From: Achromobacter sp. B7
GTDB lineage: Bacteria; Pseudomonadota; Gammaproteobacteria; Burkholderiales; Burkholderiaceae_B
Length of the DNA: 64,000 nt
Assembly: GCF_003600685.1 (NCBI RefSeq)
Contig: NZ_CP032084.1
Span: 4,526,001 to 4,590,000 of the forward strand
Direction: 5' to 3'
Part shown: positions 9,162 to 17,580 of the stretch, in pieces
Position numbering within the stretch: the stretch's first letter is position 1
How the letters are laid out: every line of letters starts with the position of its first letter
Position numbers and translations under genes: made by a program
Notes under the pieces: generated by a model
Seen by the model: only the letters and a program-made list of their open reading frames with translations
The model's database searches: none
What the model was told of the DNA's origin: nothing

Positions 9162-10388
9162 TCAGGCCACCGCGCCCTGCTCCCGAAGCGCCGCGATCTG
9201 CGTCGCGTCATACCCCAGGTCTGCCAGCAGTGCGTCGGTATCCGCGCCCAAGGTGGGGGGATGCTGTCGAACCCCAAGCCGATGGCCGTCCATCATCAAG
9301 GGGAATAGCGCCGCGCCCGCCATCTGGCCGGCGCGTTCGCCGTCGGGCAGCCGGATGTCGGCCAGCCCGCCCGTCGCGCGCAAATGAGGGTCGTCGTAAA
9401 GCGCTTCGGGTTTGACGATGGGCGCGAACGGTAGGCCGATGCGTTCGAACACCGCCGCCAGTTCCGCCGCGCTGTACCCCGCCAGACGCGCGCGCAGGTC
9501 CGCCAGCAAGGTGGGGCGCAAGCGCACACGGTCGTTGTTGGTCGCCATGGCGGGGTCGCGCTTCAAATCATCAAAGCCGAAAGCGTCGCAAAACGTGATC
9601 CACTGCGCATCGCTGACGGCCGCCAGGAAAATCTGCTCGCCATCCTTCACGGTGAAAACGTCGTACAGCGCCCAGGCGGATACACGTTCGGGCATCGGTG
9701 CGGACGGCTGGCCGGTGATCGCGTATTGCAGCATGTGCTGCCCCACCAGGAAGACATTGTTCTCGAACAGCGCCGATTGCACTTCCTGGCCGCGTCCGGT
9801 GATGCCCCGCTGGATCAGCGCGGCCATCGCGCCGATGGCGCCGAACATGCCGCCCATGATGTCGTTCACGCTGGTGCCGGCGCGCACCGGGTCGCCGGGC
9901 CGCCCGGTCATATAGGCCAGGCCGCCCATCATCTGCACGACTTCATCCAGCGCGGTGCGCATGGCGTAGGGCCCGGGCAGGAAACCCTTGTGGCTGACGT
10001 AGATCAGCCGGGGGTTGTCACGTGCCAGCGACGCGTAATCCAGCCCGTACCTGGCCATGGTGCCCGGCCGGAAATTCTCGGCAACCACGTCGGCGCCCGC
10101 GGCCAGCTTGCGCGCGGCCTCGGCGCCGGCGGCGCTGTGGATGTCCAGCGCAATGCTCTTCTTGTTGCGGTTGAACATGGGAAAAAACCCCGCGCCCACG
10201 CCCAGCAGATGCCGCGTGCGGTCACCCTGTACGGGCTCGACCTTGATGACTTCCGCCCCCAGGTCGGCCAGCACCATGCCGCAGGTCGGGCCCATCACCA
10301 TGTGCGTGAATTCGACCACGCGCAGGCCGGCAAGCGGCAACGCGCGCGAAGTCTGCGGCAAGGACGGTTCTTGATGTGGTTGTGACAT
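9162..10388 (-). CDS. CaiB/BaiF (class III) CoA-transferase (408 aa)
   Basis: Transfers CoA between carboxylic acids. N-terminal block LPLAGLRVVEFTHMVMGPTC, then ADLGAEVIKVEPVQGD and FNRNKKSIALD. The family catalytic Asp is expected in the ...GLAYMTGRPGDPVR region that follows ALDEVVQMMGG. Start at 10388 because homologous sequence begins MSQPHQ; the open frame further upstream overlaps the lyase gene. It is the middle gene of a lyase / CoA-transferase / binding-protein cluster that reads leftward from the LysR-controlled divergent promoter. Confidence 0.92.
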   Translation of the reverse strand: MSQPHQEPSLPQTSRALPLAGLRVVEFTHMVMGPTCGMVLADLGAEVIKVEPVQGDRTRHLLGVGAGFFPMFNRNKKSIALDIHSAAGAEAARKLAAGADVVAENFRPGTMARYGLDYASLARDNPRLIYVSHKGFLPGPYAMRTALDEVVQMMGGLAYMTGRPGDPVRAGTSVNDIMGGMFGAIGAMAALIQRGITGRGQEVQSALFENNVFLVGQHMLQYAITGQPSAPMPERVSAWALYDVFTVKDGEQIFLAAVSDAQWITFCDAFGFDDLKRDPAMATNNDRVRLRPTLLADLRARLAGYSAAELAAVFERIGLPFAPIVKPEALYDDPHLRATGGLADIRLPDGERAGQMAGAALFPLMMDGHRLGVRQHPPTLGADTDALLADLGYDATQIAALREQGAVA

Positions 10389-10417
10389 GACAAAGCTCGT
10401 GTGAAGTGCGCGGGCGC

Positions 10418-11410
10418 TTAAAGGCGCGCGCCGCGGGGACCCTGGGTGTGGGGCTGCGCAAGCGAATGCGATGCAGCGCGGAACGTCTTGGGCACGCCGG
10501 CGCGCCACAACGCCCCATGCAATGGCTGCCCGGGCAGCCATCCATCCACGGCAGCGCGCAGCGCCAGCAGGCGATCGATGTCCACGCCGGTGGCGACGCC
10601 CATGCTTTCCAGCATGAACACCAGGTCTTCCGTACTGACGTTGCCGCTGGCGCCGGGCGCATGTGGGCACCCGCCGATGCCGCCCAGGCAGGCGTCAAAG
10701 CGCGACACGCCGGTCTGCAACGCGGCCAGCACATTGGCCAGGCCCAGCCCTCGCGTGTCGTGAAAGTGCGCACAGCACAGGCGCTCGCCGGCAATGCGGC
10801 GCGCGTCGGTAAACAGACGCTGCACCGCCGCGGGGTCCGCATAGCCCACCGTATCGGCCAGGCTGACGCGGTCCGCGCCGGCGTCCAGCAGCGCCTGCAT
10901 CAAGCGCAACACGTCGTGCGGCGGTACCTGCCCCTGCAAGGTGCAGCCAAAGGCCGTGCCGACGCCGCCTTCGATCAACATCGACGAGCCCGCCGCGTCG
11001 CGCGCCGCGCGTATCTGGCCCACCATCGCGACGACCTCGTCGGGCGTTTTGCGCAGGTTTGCCACGCTGTGTGCATGGCTGGCCGACAAGGGCACCAGCA
11101 TCAGGTCGGCGCCGCTATCCAGCGCGCGTTCGGCGCCCTTTACGTTGGGCACCAGGACCGACACCGACAGACCGGGCAGTTTTTTCGCGTGAGCCACCAG
11201 CGCGTCCGTGTCCGCCAACTGCGGCAGCAGACGGGCGGGCACAAAAGAGCCGACCTCGATTTCGCGTTGACCGGCGGCGTAGGCGGCGTCGATCCATTCG
11301 CATTTGGTGTGGGTTGGCAGCACCACGGGCAGGCTTTGCAGCCCATCGCGCAGCCCCACTTCGCGCACGACGGCGGTGGGGGGAATCACAAAAGATGGGG
11401 CAGTCGGCAT
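10418..11410 (-). CDS. Hydroxymethylglutaryl-CoA lyase family protein (330 aa)
   Basis: TIM-barrel HMGL-like enzyme that cleaves a 3-hydroxyacyl-CoA such as HMG-CoA or a citramalyl-type CoA ester. Metal and substrate motifs are visible: REVGLRDGLQ near residue 16, the CAHFHDTRG histidines, and the catalytic-cysteine loop GGIGGCPHAPGASGNVSTED. With the adjacent CoA-transferase it probably activates and then splits a branched dicarboxylic acid. The exact substrate is not established. First gene of the leftward cluster. Confidence 0.9.
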   Translation of the reverse strand: MPTAPSFVIPPTAVVREVGLRDGLQSLPVVLPTHTKCEWIDAAYAAGQREIEVGSFVPARLLPQLADTDALVAHAKKLPGLSVSVLVPNVKGAERALDSGADLMLVPLSASHAHSVANLRKTPDEVVAMVGQIRAARDAAGSSMLIEGGVGTAFGCTLQGQVPPHDVLRLMQALLDAGADRVSLADTVGYADPAAVQRLFTDARRIAGERLCCAHFHDTRGLGLANVLAALQTGVSRFDACLGGIGGCPHAPGASGNVSTEDLVFMLESMGVATGVDIDRLLALRAAVDGWLPGQPLHGALWRAGVPKTFRAASHSLAQPHTQGPRGARL

Positions 11411-11441
11411 GGCGGCGGATTCGGCAAGGGGTGGGAAGACC

Positions 11442-11471
11442 GATGAAGATGAAGATGAAGATGAAGATGAA
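11442..11471. repeat. Five perfect GATGAA hexanucleotide repeats
   Basis: Five exact tandem copies of GATGAA lie between the divergent HMG-CoA-lyase-like gene (start 11410) and the LysR gene (start 11561). A simple repeat of this length inside a promoter region could vary in copy number by slippage. Confidence 0.9.
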
Positions 11472-11524
11472 GCCAGTTTAGATATTCTCTATTCGCGCAC
11501 CAGCGGTATTTTGGAACGTTTAAT

Positions 11525-11539
11525 ATTCCCAATCGGAAT
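11525..11539. promoter_or_regulatory. LysR-type T-N11-A box
   Basis: ATTCC-N5-GGAAT, a perfect dyad with the T-N11-A spacing of LysR-type operators, 22 bases before the LysR start codon. It probably serves autoregulation and control of the divergent catabolic cluster. Confidence 0.5.
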
Positions 11540-11560
11540 TTCATATCAAGGCAGCCCGCC

Positions 11561-12469
11561 ATGCGCGATCTGGACATCACCACCCTGCGCCTTTTCATCT
11601 CGGTATGCGAAACCGGCAATATTGCGCGCGCCGGCGAACGCGCCAGCATCGTGGGATCGGCCATCAGCAAGCGGCTGGCGCAACTGGAAGACACGGTGGG
11701 CGCCAAGCTGCTGACCCGCAAACGCCGGGGCGTCGAGCCCACCGAGGCTGGCGAGACGCTGCTGGAACACGCGCGCGCCATATTGGCCAGCTCGGACCGC
11801 ATCGAACGCGACATGTCGGCCTATGCCAGCGGCGTCAAGGGCCAGGTCCGCATCCTGGCAACGGCGTCCGTGCTGGCGGAATCCCTGGCCGACGACATCG
11901 CGGCCTTTCTGCAAATGGCGCCCCATCGGAACATCCGGGTCGACATGGAAGAACGCGTCAGCCAGGAGGTCGTGCGCGAGGTAAAGGGCGGCATTGCCAG
12001 CCTGGGCATCTGCTGGGACGCGGCCGACTTCCACGGCCTGCAAACCCGGCCCTACCGGGGCGACCGCCTGGCTGTCGTGACCGCGCCCGGCCATCCGCTG
12101 GCGCAGCGCGAGGCGGTATGGTTTGACGACGCGCTGGACTTCGAACACGTCAACATGCCCGCCGCCGGCGCGGTCTTGCGCATGTTGCAGACGGCGGCAA
12201 GCCATAGCGGCAAGACCCTGCGCCACCGCGTCACCGTCAGCAATTTCGATTCGGCGTTTCGTGTGGTGTTGGCCGGCCTGGCCATCAGCGTCGCGCCCAT
12301 CGAGGTCGCCACGCCCTATGCGCTGGCCCATGGGCTGCGCGTGCTGCCACTGCTGGATCCCTGGAGCCATCGCCGCTTTGCCATCTGCCTGCGCGACGCG
12401 CAAGCGCTGTCGGCGGCGGCCAGCCTGTTGCTGGACCACCTGGTGGCGGCCGGACATGCCTCTGCGTGA
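11561..12469 (+). CDS. LysR family transcriptional regulator (302 aa)
   Basis: LTTR with N-terminal HTH (LRLFISVCETGNIARAGERA, then ISKRLAQLEDTVGAKLLTR) and an effector-binding domain (about 90-295). It is divergent from the lyase / CoA-transferase / binding-protein genes, which places it as their likely regulator in the classic LTTR arrangement. A T-N11-A box lies 22 bases upstream of its start. Confidence 0.92.
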   Translation: MRDLDITTLRLFISVCETGNIARAGERASIVGSAISKRLAQLEDTVGAKLLTRKRRGVEPTEAGETLLEHARAILASSDRIERDMSAYASGVKGQVRILATASVLAESLADDIAAFLQMAPHRNIRVDMEERVSQEVVREVKGGIASLGICWDAADFHGLQTRPYRGDRLAVVTAPGHPLAQREAVWFDDALDFEHVNMPAAGAVLRMLQTAASHSGKTLRHRVTVSNFDSAFRVVLAGLAISVAPIEVATPYALAHGLRVLPLLDPWSHRRFAICLRDAQALSAAASLLLDHLVAAGHASA

Positions 12470-12576
12470 ACGCCACCACGGCGCGGCAAGGCACGGCGTG
12501 CCGGGCCGGGCATGTACCCAAGTTCGCATATGGCGCGCCCCCCGGACATCGTCTTAAGCCGCCCTGAACTCGGTTT

Positions 12577-12599
12577 AGATTAATTAGTTTTTCTAATCT
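12577..12599. promoter_or_regulatory. AGATTA...TAATCT dyad upstream of lysE-type gene
   Basis: An AT-rich inverted repeat AGATTA-N11-TAATCT lies about 45 bases before the LysE-type exporter start. Its surroundings are GC-rich. It is a candidate LysG/ArgP-like operator or promoter element; the regulator gene is not adjacent. Confidence 0.35.
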
Positions 12600-12641
12600 G
12601 GCCCCAGCAGCTAGTCTGTCGCCCTTTTCATGGGGGTTGCA

Positions 12642-13244
12642 ATGACGACCGCGTTCGTTCCTGGATTTTTGCTCAGCCTGGGCCTGATCGTTGCCATCGG
12701 GGCGCAAAACGCTTTCGTCCTGCGACAGGGCCTGCGCCAGGAATATGTGTTTGCCGTGTGCCTGGCCTGCGCCGTGTCCGACGCCATCCTGATTGCGACG
12801 GGCGTGGCCGGCTTCGGGCTGGCGGTGGACACGCTGCCCTGGCTGGAGCCGGCCATGCGCTATGGCGGCGCGCTGTTCCTGTTTGTGTACGCGCTGCGCA
12901 GCCTGCGGTCGGCGTGGCGCACGCAGCACGACAGCCTGGCGCCGTCGGCCACGCAGACAGCCGGGCTTGGCGCCACGCTGGCCACGTGCCTGGCGTTCAC
13001 CTGGCTGAACCCACATGTCTACCTGGACACCGTGGTGCTGCTGGGGTCCATATCCAGCCAATACGAAGGGCAGAAAGTCGCTTTCGCGCTGGGCGCCATG
13101 TCGGCTTCATTCGCGTTTTTCTTCACGCTGGGTTACGGCGCCCGCCTGCTTCGGCCGCTGTTCGCCAGCCCGCGCGCCTGGCGCGTGCTGGATGCCTGCG
13201 TGGGCGTGGCCATGCTGGCGATCGGCTTGAAATTGGTGCTGTAA
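12642..13244 (+). CDS. LysE/ArgO family amino acid exporter (200 aa)
   Basis: Inner-membrane exporter of basic amino acids by family. The opening segment FLLSLGLIVAIGAQNAFVLRQG is the LysE/ArgO signature, and about six hydrophobic segments follow, with LAFTWLNPHVYLDT in the middle as in ArgO. Start at 12642; an in-frame ATG at 12630 is possible. Monocistronic by spacing. Confidence 0.9.
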   Translation: MTTAFVPGFLLSLGLIVAIGAQNAFVLRQGLRQEYVFAVCLACAVSDAILIATGVAGFGLAVDTLPWLEPAMRYGGALFLFVYALRSLRSAWRTQHDSLAPSATQTAGLGATLATCLAFTWLNPHVYLDTVVLLGSISSQYEGQKVAFALGAMSASFAFFFTLGYGARLLRPLFASPRAWRVLDACVGVAMLAIGLKLVL

Positions 13245-13329
13245 ACGCGCCGACTTGCGGCTGGCCGCAGTCATCTACAATCCGTTGACGCCGGCCGCAT
13301 CAAGGGCCGGCCCGCAACACACAGGTAGC

Positions 13330-14238
13330 ATGACGCGCGCGAAGAAACCAGCAGCAAGAAAGAAACGCCCCGCCGCCCGGGGCAATACAAAATCCGCCGG
13401 CCGAGCCTACCGGTTCATCAGGGCGCTGCTGGTGTCGTCGTTGGCCAGCTTCGGCGCCGCCACCTATGTGCTGAAACCGCAATGGCCCGCGCAACTGACG
13501 CCCGACGCCATTCTGGCTCGCCTGGGTTGGCCCGCGCAGGAAAAAATTGCCCCGGCCGTGATTCCGTCGGGCGCGCTGACCCACACGCGGTTTGCCGACT
13601 GTCCGCAGTTCTTTCCGAAAGGCCAGATGCCTGTCGTGCCGTCCGGCGCGGCGCTGCGCGAACTGTGCTTTACCGGCTTTGCCGTCTTGCATAACGGTCA
13701 AACCAAAACCCCCGTTTTCGTTGTTGAACGCCTGAACCGCAAGCTGCTCGCGCAGGCGCAGGGCATGCAGCGCACCGACAAGTTCTACGCGGAAGCGCGG
13801 CTGCCCGGCGCCGAACGCGCCGCGCTGGATGACTACAAGGGGTCGGGCTATTCGCGCGGCCACATGGCGCCGGCCGGCGATATGTATTCCAAGGAAACCA
13901 TGGCGCAAAGCTTCTCGCTGGCGAACATGGTGCCCCAAGATCAGACACAGAACGCGGGCTCGTGGAGCCGCATCGAGCAGGACACGCGCAAATACGTCAT
14001 GCGCGCGGCGGGCGACGTGTACGTCTATACCGGCCCCTACTACAGCGGCAAACCGGCGACGATCGGCGCCGGCGTCGCCGTGCCCAGCCACGTCTATAAA
14101 GTCGTGTACGACGCCACGACGGGCCGCTCGTGGGTGCACTGGCAGGCCAACGCCGCCAGCGCCAGGGAAGGCGCGCCCATCAGCTACGACGAATTCGTGC
14201 GTCGCACCGGCATCCAGCTGCTGCCGTCGGGCGGCTAG
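13330..14238 (+). CDS. NucA-type DNA/RNA non-specific endonuclease, membrane-anchored/exported (302 aa)
   Basis: Beta-beta-alpha-metal nuclease. A Lys/Arg/Ala-rich start (residues 1-25) leads into one hydrophobic segment (FIRALLVSSLASFGAATYVL), so it is probably exported or anchored in the periplasm. The nuclease core has SRGHMAPAGDM with catalytic His178 and LANMVPQDQTQNAGSW with metal-ligand Asn208, which match the DRGH...N...N pattern (Ser replaces the usual Asp). Start at 13330 with CAGG just upstream; the frame extends to 13255 without support. Confidence 0.88.
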   Translation: MTRAKKPAARKKRPAARGNTKSAGRAYRFIRALLVSSLASFGAATYVLKPQWPAQLTPDAILARLGWPAQEKIAPAVIPSGALTHTRFADCPQFFPKGQMPVVPSGAALRELCFTGFAVLHNGQTKTPVFVVERLNRKLLAQAQGMQRTDKFYAEARLPGAERAALDDYKGSGYSRGHMAPAGDMYSKETMAQSFSLANMVPQDQTQNAGSWSRIEQDTRKYVMRAAGDVYVYTGPYYSGKPATIGAGVAVPSHVYKVVYDATTGRSWVHWQANAASAREGAPISYDEFVRRTGIQLLPSGG

Positions 14239-14269
14239 CCGACGGCAGCCGTGCGCGGGGTCGCAACGA

Positions 14270-15439
14270 TTACGGCTTCAACACCACCTTGATGCAGCCG
14301 TCCTGCTTGTCGCGGAAGGTCTTGTACATGTCCGGGCCGGCTTGCAGATGTTCGTGGTGCGTGATGACGAATGACGGATCGATGCGGCCTTTGACGATCA
14401 TGTCCAGCAACTCATCCGTCCAGCGTTGCACGTGCGTCTGGCCCATGCGCCAGGTCAGCCCCTTGTTCATCGACGCGCCAAACGGAATCTTGTCGATCAT
14501 GCCGCCGTATACGCCAGGCACGGACAACACGCCCCCCGGCCGGCATACGTAGATCATTTCACGCAGCACGTGCGGCCGGTCGGTCTCGGCGCCCACCGCC
14601 TGCTTCACGCGGTCGTACATGCCGCCCATGGCGCTGGCTGAATGCGACTCCATGCCCACCGCGTCGATGCACTTGTCCGGCCCCTTGCCCTGCGTCAGCG
14701 CGTTCAGCCGTTCCACCACGCTTTCTTCCTCGAAGTTGATCGTAATGGCGCCGCCGTCCCTGGCCATCTTCAACCGCTCGGGCACATCGTCGATGCAGAT
14801 CACCTGACGGGCGTTGAGCAGCACGGCGCTGCGCACCGCCATCTGGCCCACCGGCCCCGCGCCCCACACCGCAACGGTATCGGTGGGCTCGATCTCGCAT
14901 TGCATCGCGGCCTGCCATCCCGTGGGCAGGATGTCGCCCAGGAACAGGACCTGGTCGTCGGTGAGTTCGGGCGGTACGGGAATATGCGTGGTGTCGGCCC
15001 ACGGCACGCGGACGAATTCCGCTTGTCCGCCCGCGTAGCCGCCCGTCAGGTGCGTGTAGCCGAACAGCCCGGCCGTGGTGTGACCGAACATCTTGGCCGC
15101 ATCGTCGGCATTGCGGTTGGTGCGTTCGCAGACCGAAAAATTGCCCCGTCGGCATTGGTCGCACTGACCGCAGGTGATGGTGAATGGAATCACCACGCGG
15201 TCCCCTACTTTCAGGCGCTTGGTCTCGCTACCCACTTCGACGACCTCGCCCATGAATTCGTGCCCCATCACATCGCCCGATTTCATTTCCGGCATGAAGC
15301 CGTCGAACAAGTGCAGGTCCGACCCGCAGATGGCGCAGGCGCTGACCTTGATGATGGCGTCGCCGGGATGTTCCAGAATCGGATCCGGAACCGTGTCGTA
15401 CCGGATGTCGTGCTTTCCGTGCCAGCAAAGTGCTTTCAT
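14270..15439 (-). CDS. Zinc-dependent alcohol dehydrogenase (glutathione-independent formaldehyde dehydrogenase-like, 389 aa)
   Basis: Medium-chain dehydrogenase. Catalytic zinc ligands are Cys38, His60 and Glu61 ([15 protein letters not shown]). Structural zinc ligands are Cys90, Cys93, Cys96 and Cys104. The Rossmann fold is at [14 protein letters not shown]. The long C-terminal half resembles the FDH/threonine dehydrogenase-like subgroup often annotated for stress-linked alcohol dehydrogenases. The ATG at 15439 follows AAGGGGACACAC. It is divergent from the DUF4142 gene at 15619. Confidence 0.9.
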   Translation of the reverse strand: MKALCWHGKHDIRYDTVPDPILEHPGDAIIKVSACAICGSDLHLFDGFMPEMKSGDVMGHEFMGEVVEVGSETKRLKVGDRVVIPFTITCGQCDQCRRGNFSVCERTNRNADDAAKMFGHTTAGLFGYTHLTGGYAGGQAEFVRVPWADTTHIPVPPELTDDQVLFLGDILPTGWQAAMQCEIEPTDTVAVWGAGPVGQMAVRSAVLLNARQVICIDDVPERLKMARDGGAITINFEEESVVERLNALTQGKGPDKCIDAVGMESHSASAMGGMYDRVKQAVGAETDRPHVLREMIYVCRPGGVLSVPGVYGGMIDKIPFGASMNKGLTWRMGQTHVQRWTDELLDMIVKGRIDPSFVITHHEHLQAGPDMYKTFRDKQDGCIKVVLKP

Positions 15440-15618
15440 GTGTGTCCCCTTAGACATGCAACCGCAGCGTTGCGAATCGCGCGGTGGGGGCAGCAACTAT
15501 CGTGCCTTCGCAGCGGGTTTTCCGAGCGCACCGCGTGCGTGCGTGGGCATGCGGATTGCTAGGTTGCATGGCCCCGCCGGGCGGCATCGCGCTGGCGGGC
15601 CTCATCCAGGAGACACGC

Positions 15619-16203
15619 ATGACCAAGCACGTCTATGTCGCAGCGCTTTGCGGCGCCATCATGTTGGGCGCACATGGCGTGGCCGCCGCGCAATCCGCGC
15701 AATCCGCGCCCAAGCCGGACCCCGCCGACTCCGCCGCGTCGATCACCAAGCTCAATAGCGAAGACCGCGGCTTCCTGACCCGGGCGGCGGAATCGGGTTA
15801 TCTGGAAGTGGACGGCAGCAAACTGGCGTTGAAGAAATCGCAGAACGCAAAGGTCAAACAGTTCGCGCAAAAGATGGTCGACGACCACACCCGCGTGGGG
15901 CAGCAATTGCAAGCGCTGGCAAAACAGAAAGGCTTCGAGACGCCGAAGGAGCCCTCGCTGGTGCAAAGCGCCAAGCTCAAGGCGCTGGACCTGCGCAGCG
16001 ACGGCTTTGATGAGGCGTACAGCGACGAGATCGGGGTGGCCGCGCACGAAGACGCCGTCGAACTCTTCGACAAGGCCACCAAAGAGTCCAACGATCCCGA
16101 CCTGAAGCGCTTTGCCGCCGACACGCTACCCGCGCTGAAGCGCCATCTGCAAGAAGCGCGCGCACTGCAAAAGGCCATTAAGGGCCAGGGCCAGGCGAAA
16201 TAG
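15619..16203 (+). CDS. DUF4142 periplasmic protein (194 aa)
   Basis: Exported helical-bundle protein. A signal peptide (cleavage near HGVAAAQS) is followed by a DUF4142 ferritin-like bundle, residues about 48-185, with FLTRAAESGYLEVDGSKLAL and QFAQKMVDDHTRVGQQL. The function is unknown; family members are general-stress proteins. Start at 15619 is supported by AGGAGA. It is followed 95 bases later by the YciE-like gene, a common stress-gene neighbour. Confidence 0.88.
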   Translation: MTKHVYVAALCGAIMLGAHGVAAAQSAQSAPKPDPADSAASITKLNSEDRGFLTRAAESGYLEVDGSKLALKKSQNAKVKQFAQKMVDDHTRVGQQLQALAKQKGFETPKEPSLVQSAKLKALDLRSDGFDEAYSDEIGVAAHEDAVELFDKATKESNDPDLKRFAADTLPALKRHLQEARALQKAIKGQGQAK

Positions 16204-16297
16204 CACGGCGCGCCAGGCATGGTGTTTGCTGAATGGCGCTGCGCCAATCATGGCCACCTTTACACCCATCACACCCATCAACACACGGGAGCAGACA

Positions 16298-16804
16298 ATG
16301 ACCCAGAAGACTTTGCAGGATCTATTCGTGCATGAACTGTCGGACATCTACAGCGCCGAGAAGCAACTGACGCGGGCGTTGCCGAAGATGGCCCGCGCCG
16401 CTTCCGACCCAGCGCTTGCTGAAGCGTTCACCCAGCATCTGGAAGAAACGCGCGGCCAGGTCGAACGCATCGACAAGATCATCGAATCCGCCGACTTCCG
16501 CCTCAAGCGCATCAAGTGCGCGGCGATGGAAGGCCTGGTGGAGGAAGGCCGCGACGTGATCGAAGACGTTGAAAAAGGGCCGGTGCGCGATGCTGCGTTG
16601 ATTGCCGCCGCGCAGAAGGTCGAGCACTACGAAATTGCCGGCTACGGCACGTTGTGCACCTTCGCCAAGCAGTTGGGCCTGACCGAGGCGTTGACGCTGT
16701 TAAAGGAAACGTTGGCCGAGGAAAAGGCCACCGACGAAAAGCTCAGCATGCTGGCGCTACAGCAGACCAACGCGGAAGCCGCGCAGGCCGGTAAAGCCAA
16801 GTAA
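16298..16804 (+). CDS. YciE-like ferritin-like domain protein (DUF892, 168 aa)
   Basis: Four-helix ferritin-like protein of the YciE/YciF family: LQDLFVHELSDIYSAEKQLT at the N-terminus, HLEETRGQVERI in the centre and EHYEIAGYGTLCTFAKQLG later supply the Glu/His metal ligands. Induced by stress in other proteobacteria; its reaction is unknown. Start at 16298 with GGGAGCAG upstream. A terminator follows. Confidence 0.9.
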   Translation: MTQKTLQDLFVHELSDIYSAEKQLTRALPKMARAASDPALAEAFTQHLEETRGQVERIDKIIESADFRLKRIKCAAMEGLVEEGRDVIEDVEKGPVRDAALIAAAQKVEHYEIAGYGTLCTFAKQLGLTEALTLLKETLAEEKATDEKLSMLALQQTNAEAAQAGKAK

Positions 16805-16830
16805 GGCCAGGCAAGCGGCCTGAGCCGCCC

Positions 16831-16882
16831 ACACCCCGAGGTCCGACGCGTGGGGGCGTCTTCGGATCTCGGGGTGTTTTCT
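16831..16882 (+). terminator. Rho-independent terminator
   Basis: ACACCCCGAG (16831-16840) pairs with CTCGGGGTGT (16868-16877), with further pairing of GTCCGACGC with GCGTC..CGGA inside, then TTTTCTT. It ends the YciE-like transcript. Confidence 0.85.
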
Positions 16883-16937
16883 TGATGCGCGGGTCCGAAC
16901 GGTGCCGCAGCCGGTTCAATCCCGAATCGAACCCGCA

Positions 16938-17465
16938 TCAATCACGTATGCGTGAAGGCCGCCGGGCACGACGGCCGCTGCCGCTTGCATCGTTCCGCCT
17001 GCCTGGCGATGCCCCGCCCGTTGCCAACGCAATGCCGACGCCGAAAGCGATATACACCAACAGCAAGGCGCCGCGCGTCAGTCGCTGCTCAAAGCCGGGT
17101 TGCAAGCGCTTGGGCGTTAATTGGTAATCGGCAAAACACGATGTGGCGGCCACCAGCGCCCCTTCCATCCACGGCCGCTTGCCCCAGCGCGTCTGCTGTA
17201 CGCGTGCGCTGGCCCGGGCGTGCAGCGTGGCCCAGAAGATAGACGCCGCATGGTGGATCAGCAGGCCGGTCGCCGTGTGCTTCCAGCTGGGGTCATCCTG
17301 GTGCAGCGCGCGCTCGCCCCACAGCCACTGGCTGGTCGCATTGGTCGCGGCGGCGGCGTGCCCGGTCTGGTGCTTAGCCAACGCAATCAATGCCAACGTG
17401 GACAACGCGCTGGCCGCGCTACCGCTACGTACGCCTTCTACAAAAGCTTGCCGCCATTCATGCAT
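16938..17465 (-). CDS. Conserved hypothetical membrane protein (175 aa)
   Basis: Not assigned to a named family with confidence. It has hydrophobic stretches around SGSAASALSTLALIALA, HHAASIFWATLHA and GALLLVYIAFGVGIALATGG, so it is probably an inner-membrane protein. The C-terminus is Arg-rich. Start at 17465 with AGGGGATC upstream; the longer open frame lacks support. It is divergent from the SDR gene at 17581. Confidence 0.72.
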   Translation of the reverse strand: MHEWRQAFVEGVRSGSAASALSTLALIALAKHQTGHAAAATNATSQWLWGERALHQDDPSWKHTATGLLIHHAASIFWATLHARASARVQQTRWGKRPWMEGALVAATSCFADYQLTPKRLQPGFEQRLTRGALLLVYIAFGVGIALATGGASPGRRNDASGSGRRARRPSRIRD

Positions 17466-17580
17466 GGTGATCCCCTGGTTGGTGTGGTGGCAGCCCGGGG
17501 CTCTTGCCCCGGCGCCGCCAGGTATGCAGTTTGCTGAACCCGCTGAACCGATCTGGCGCCGCGACAAAAAAGGAACAGGC

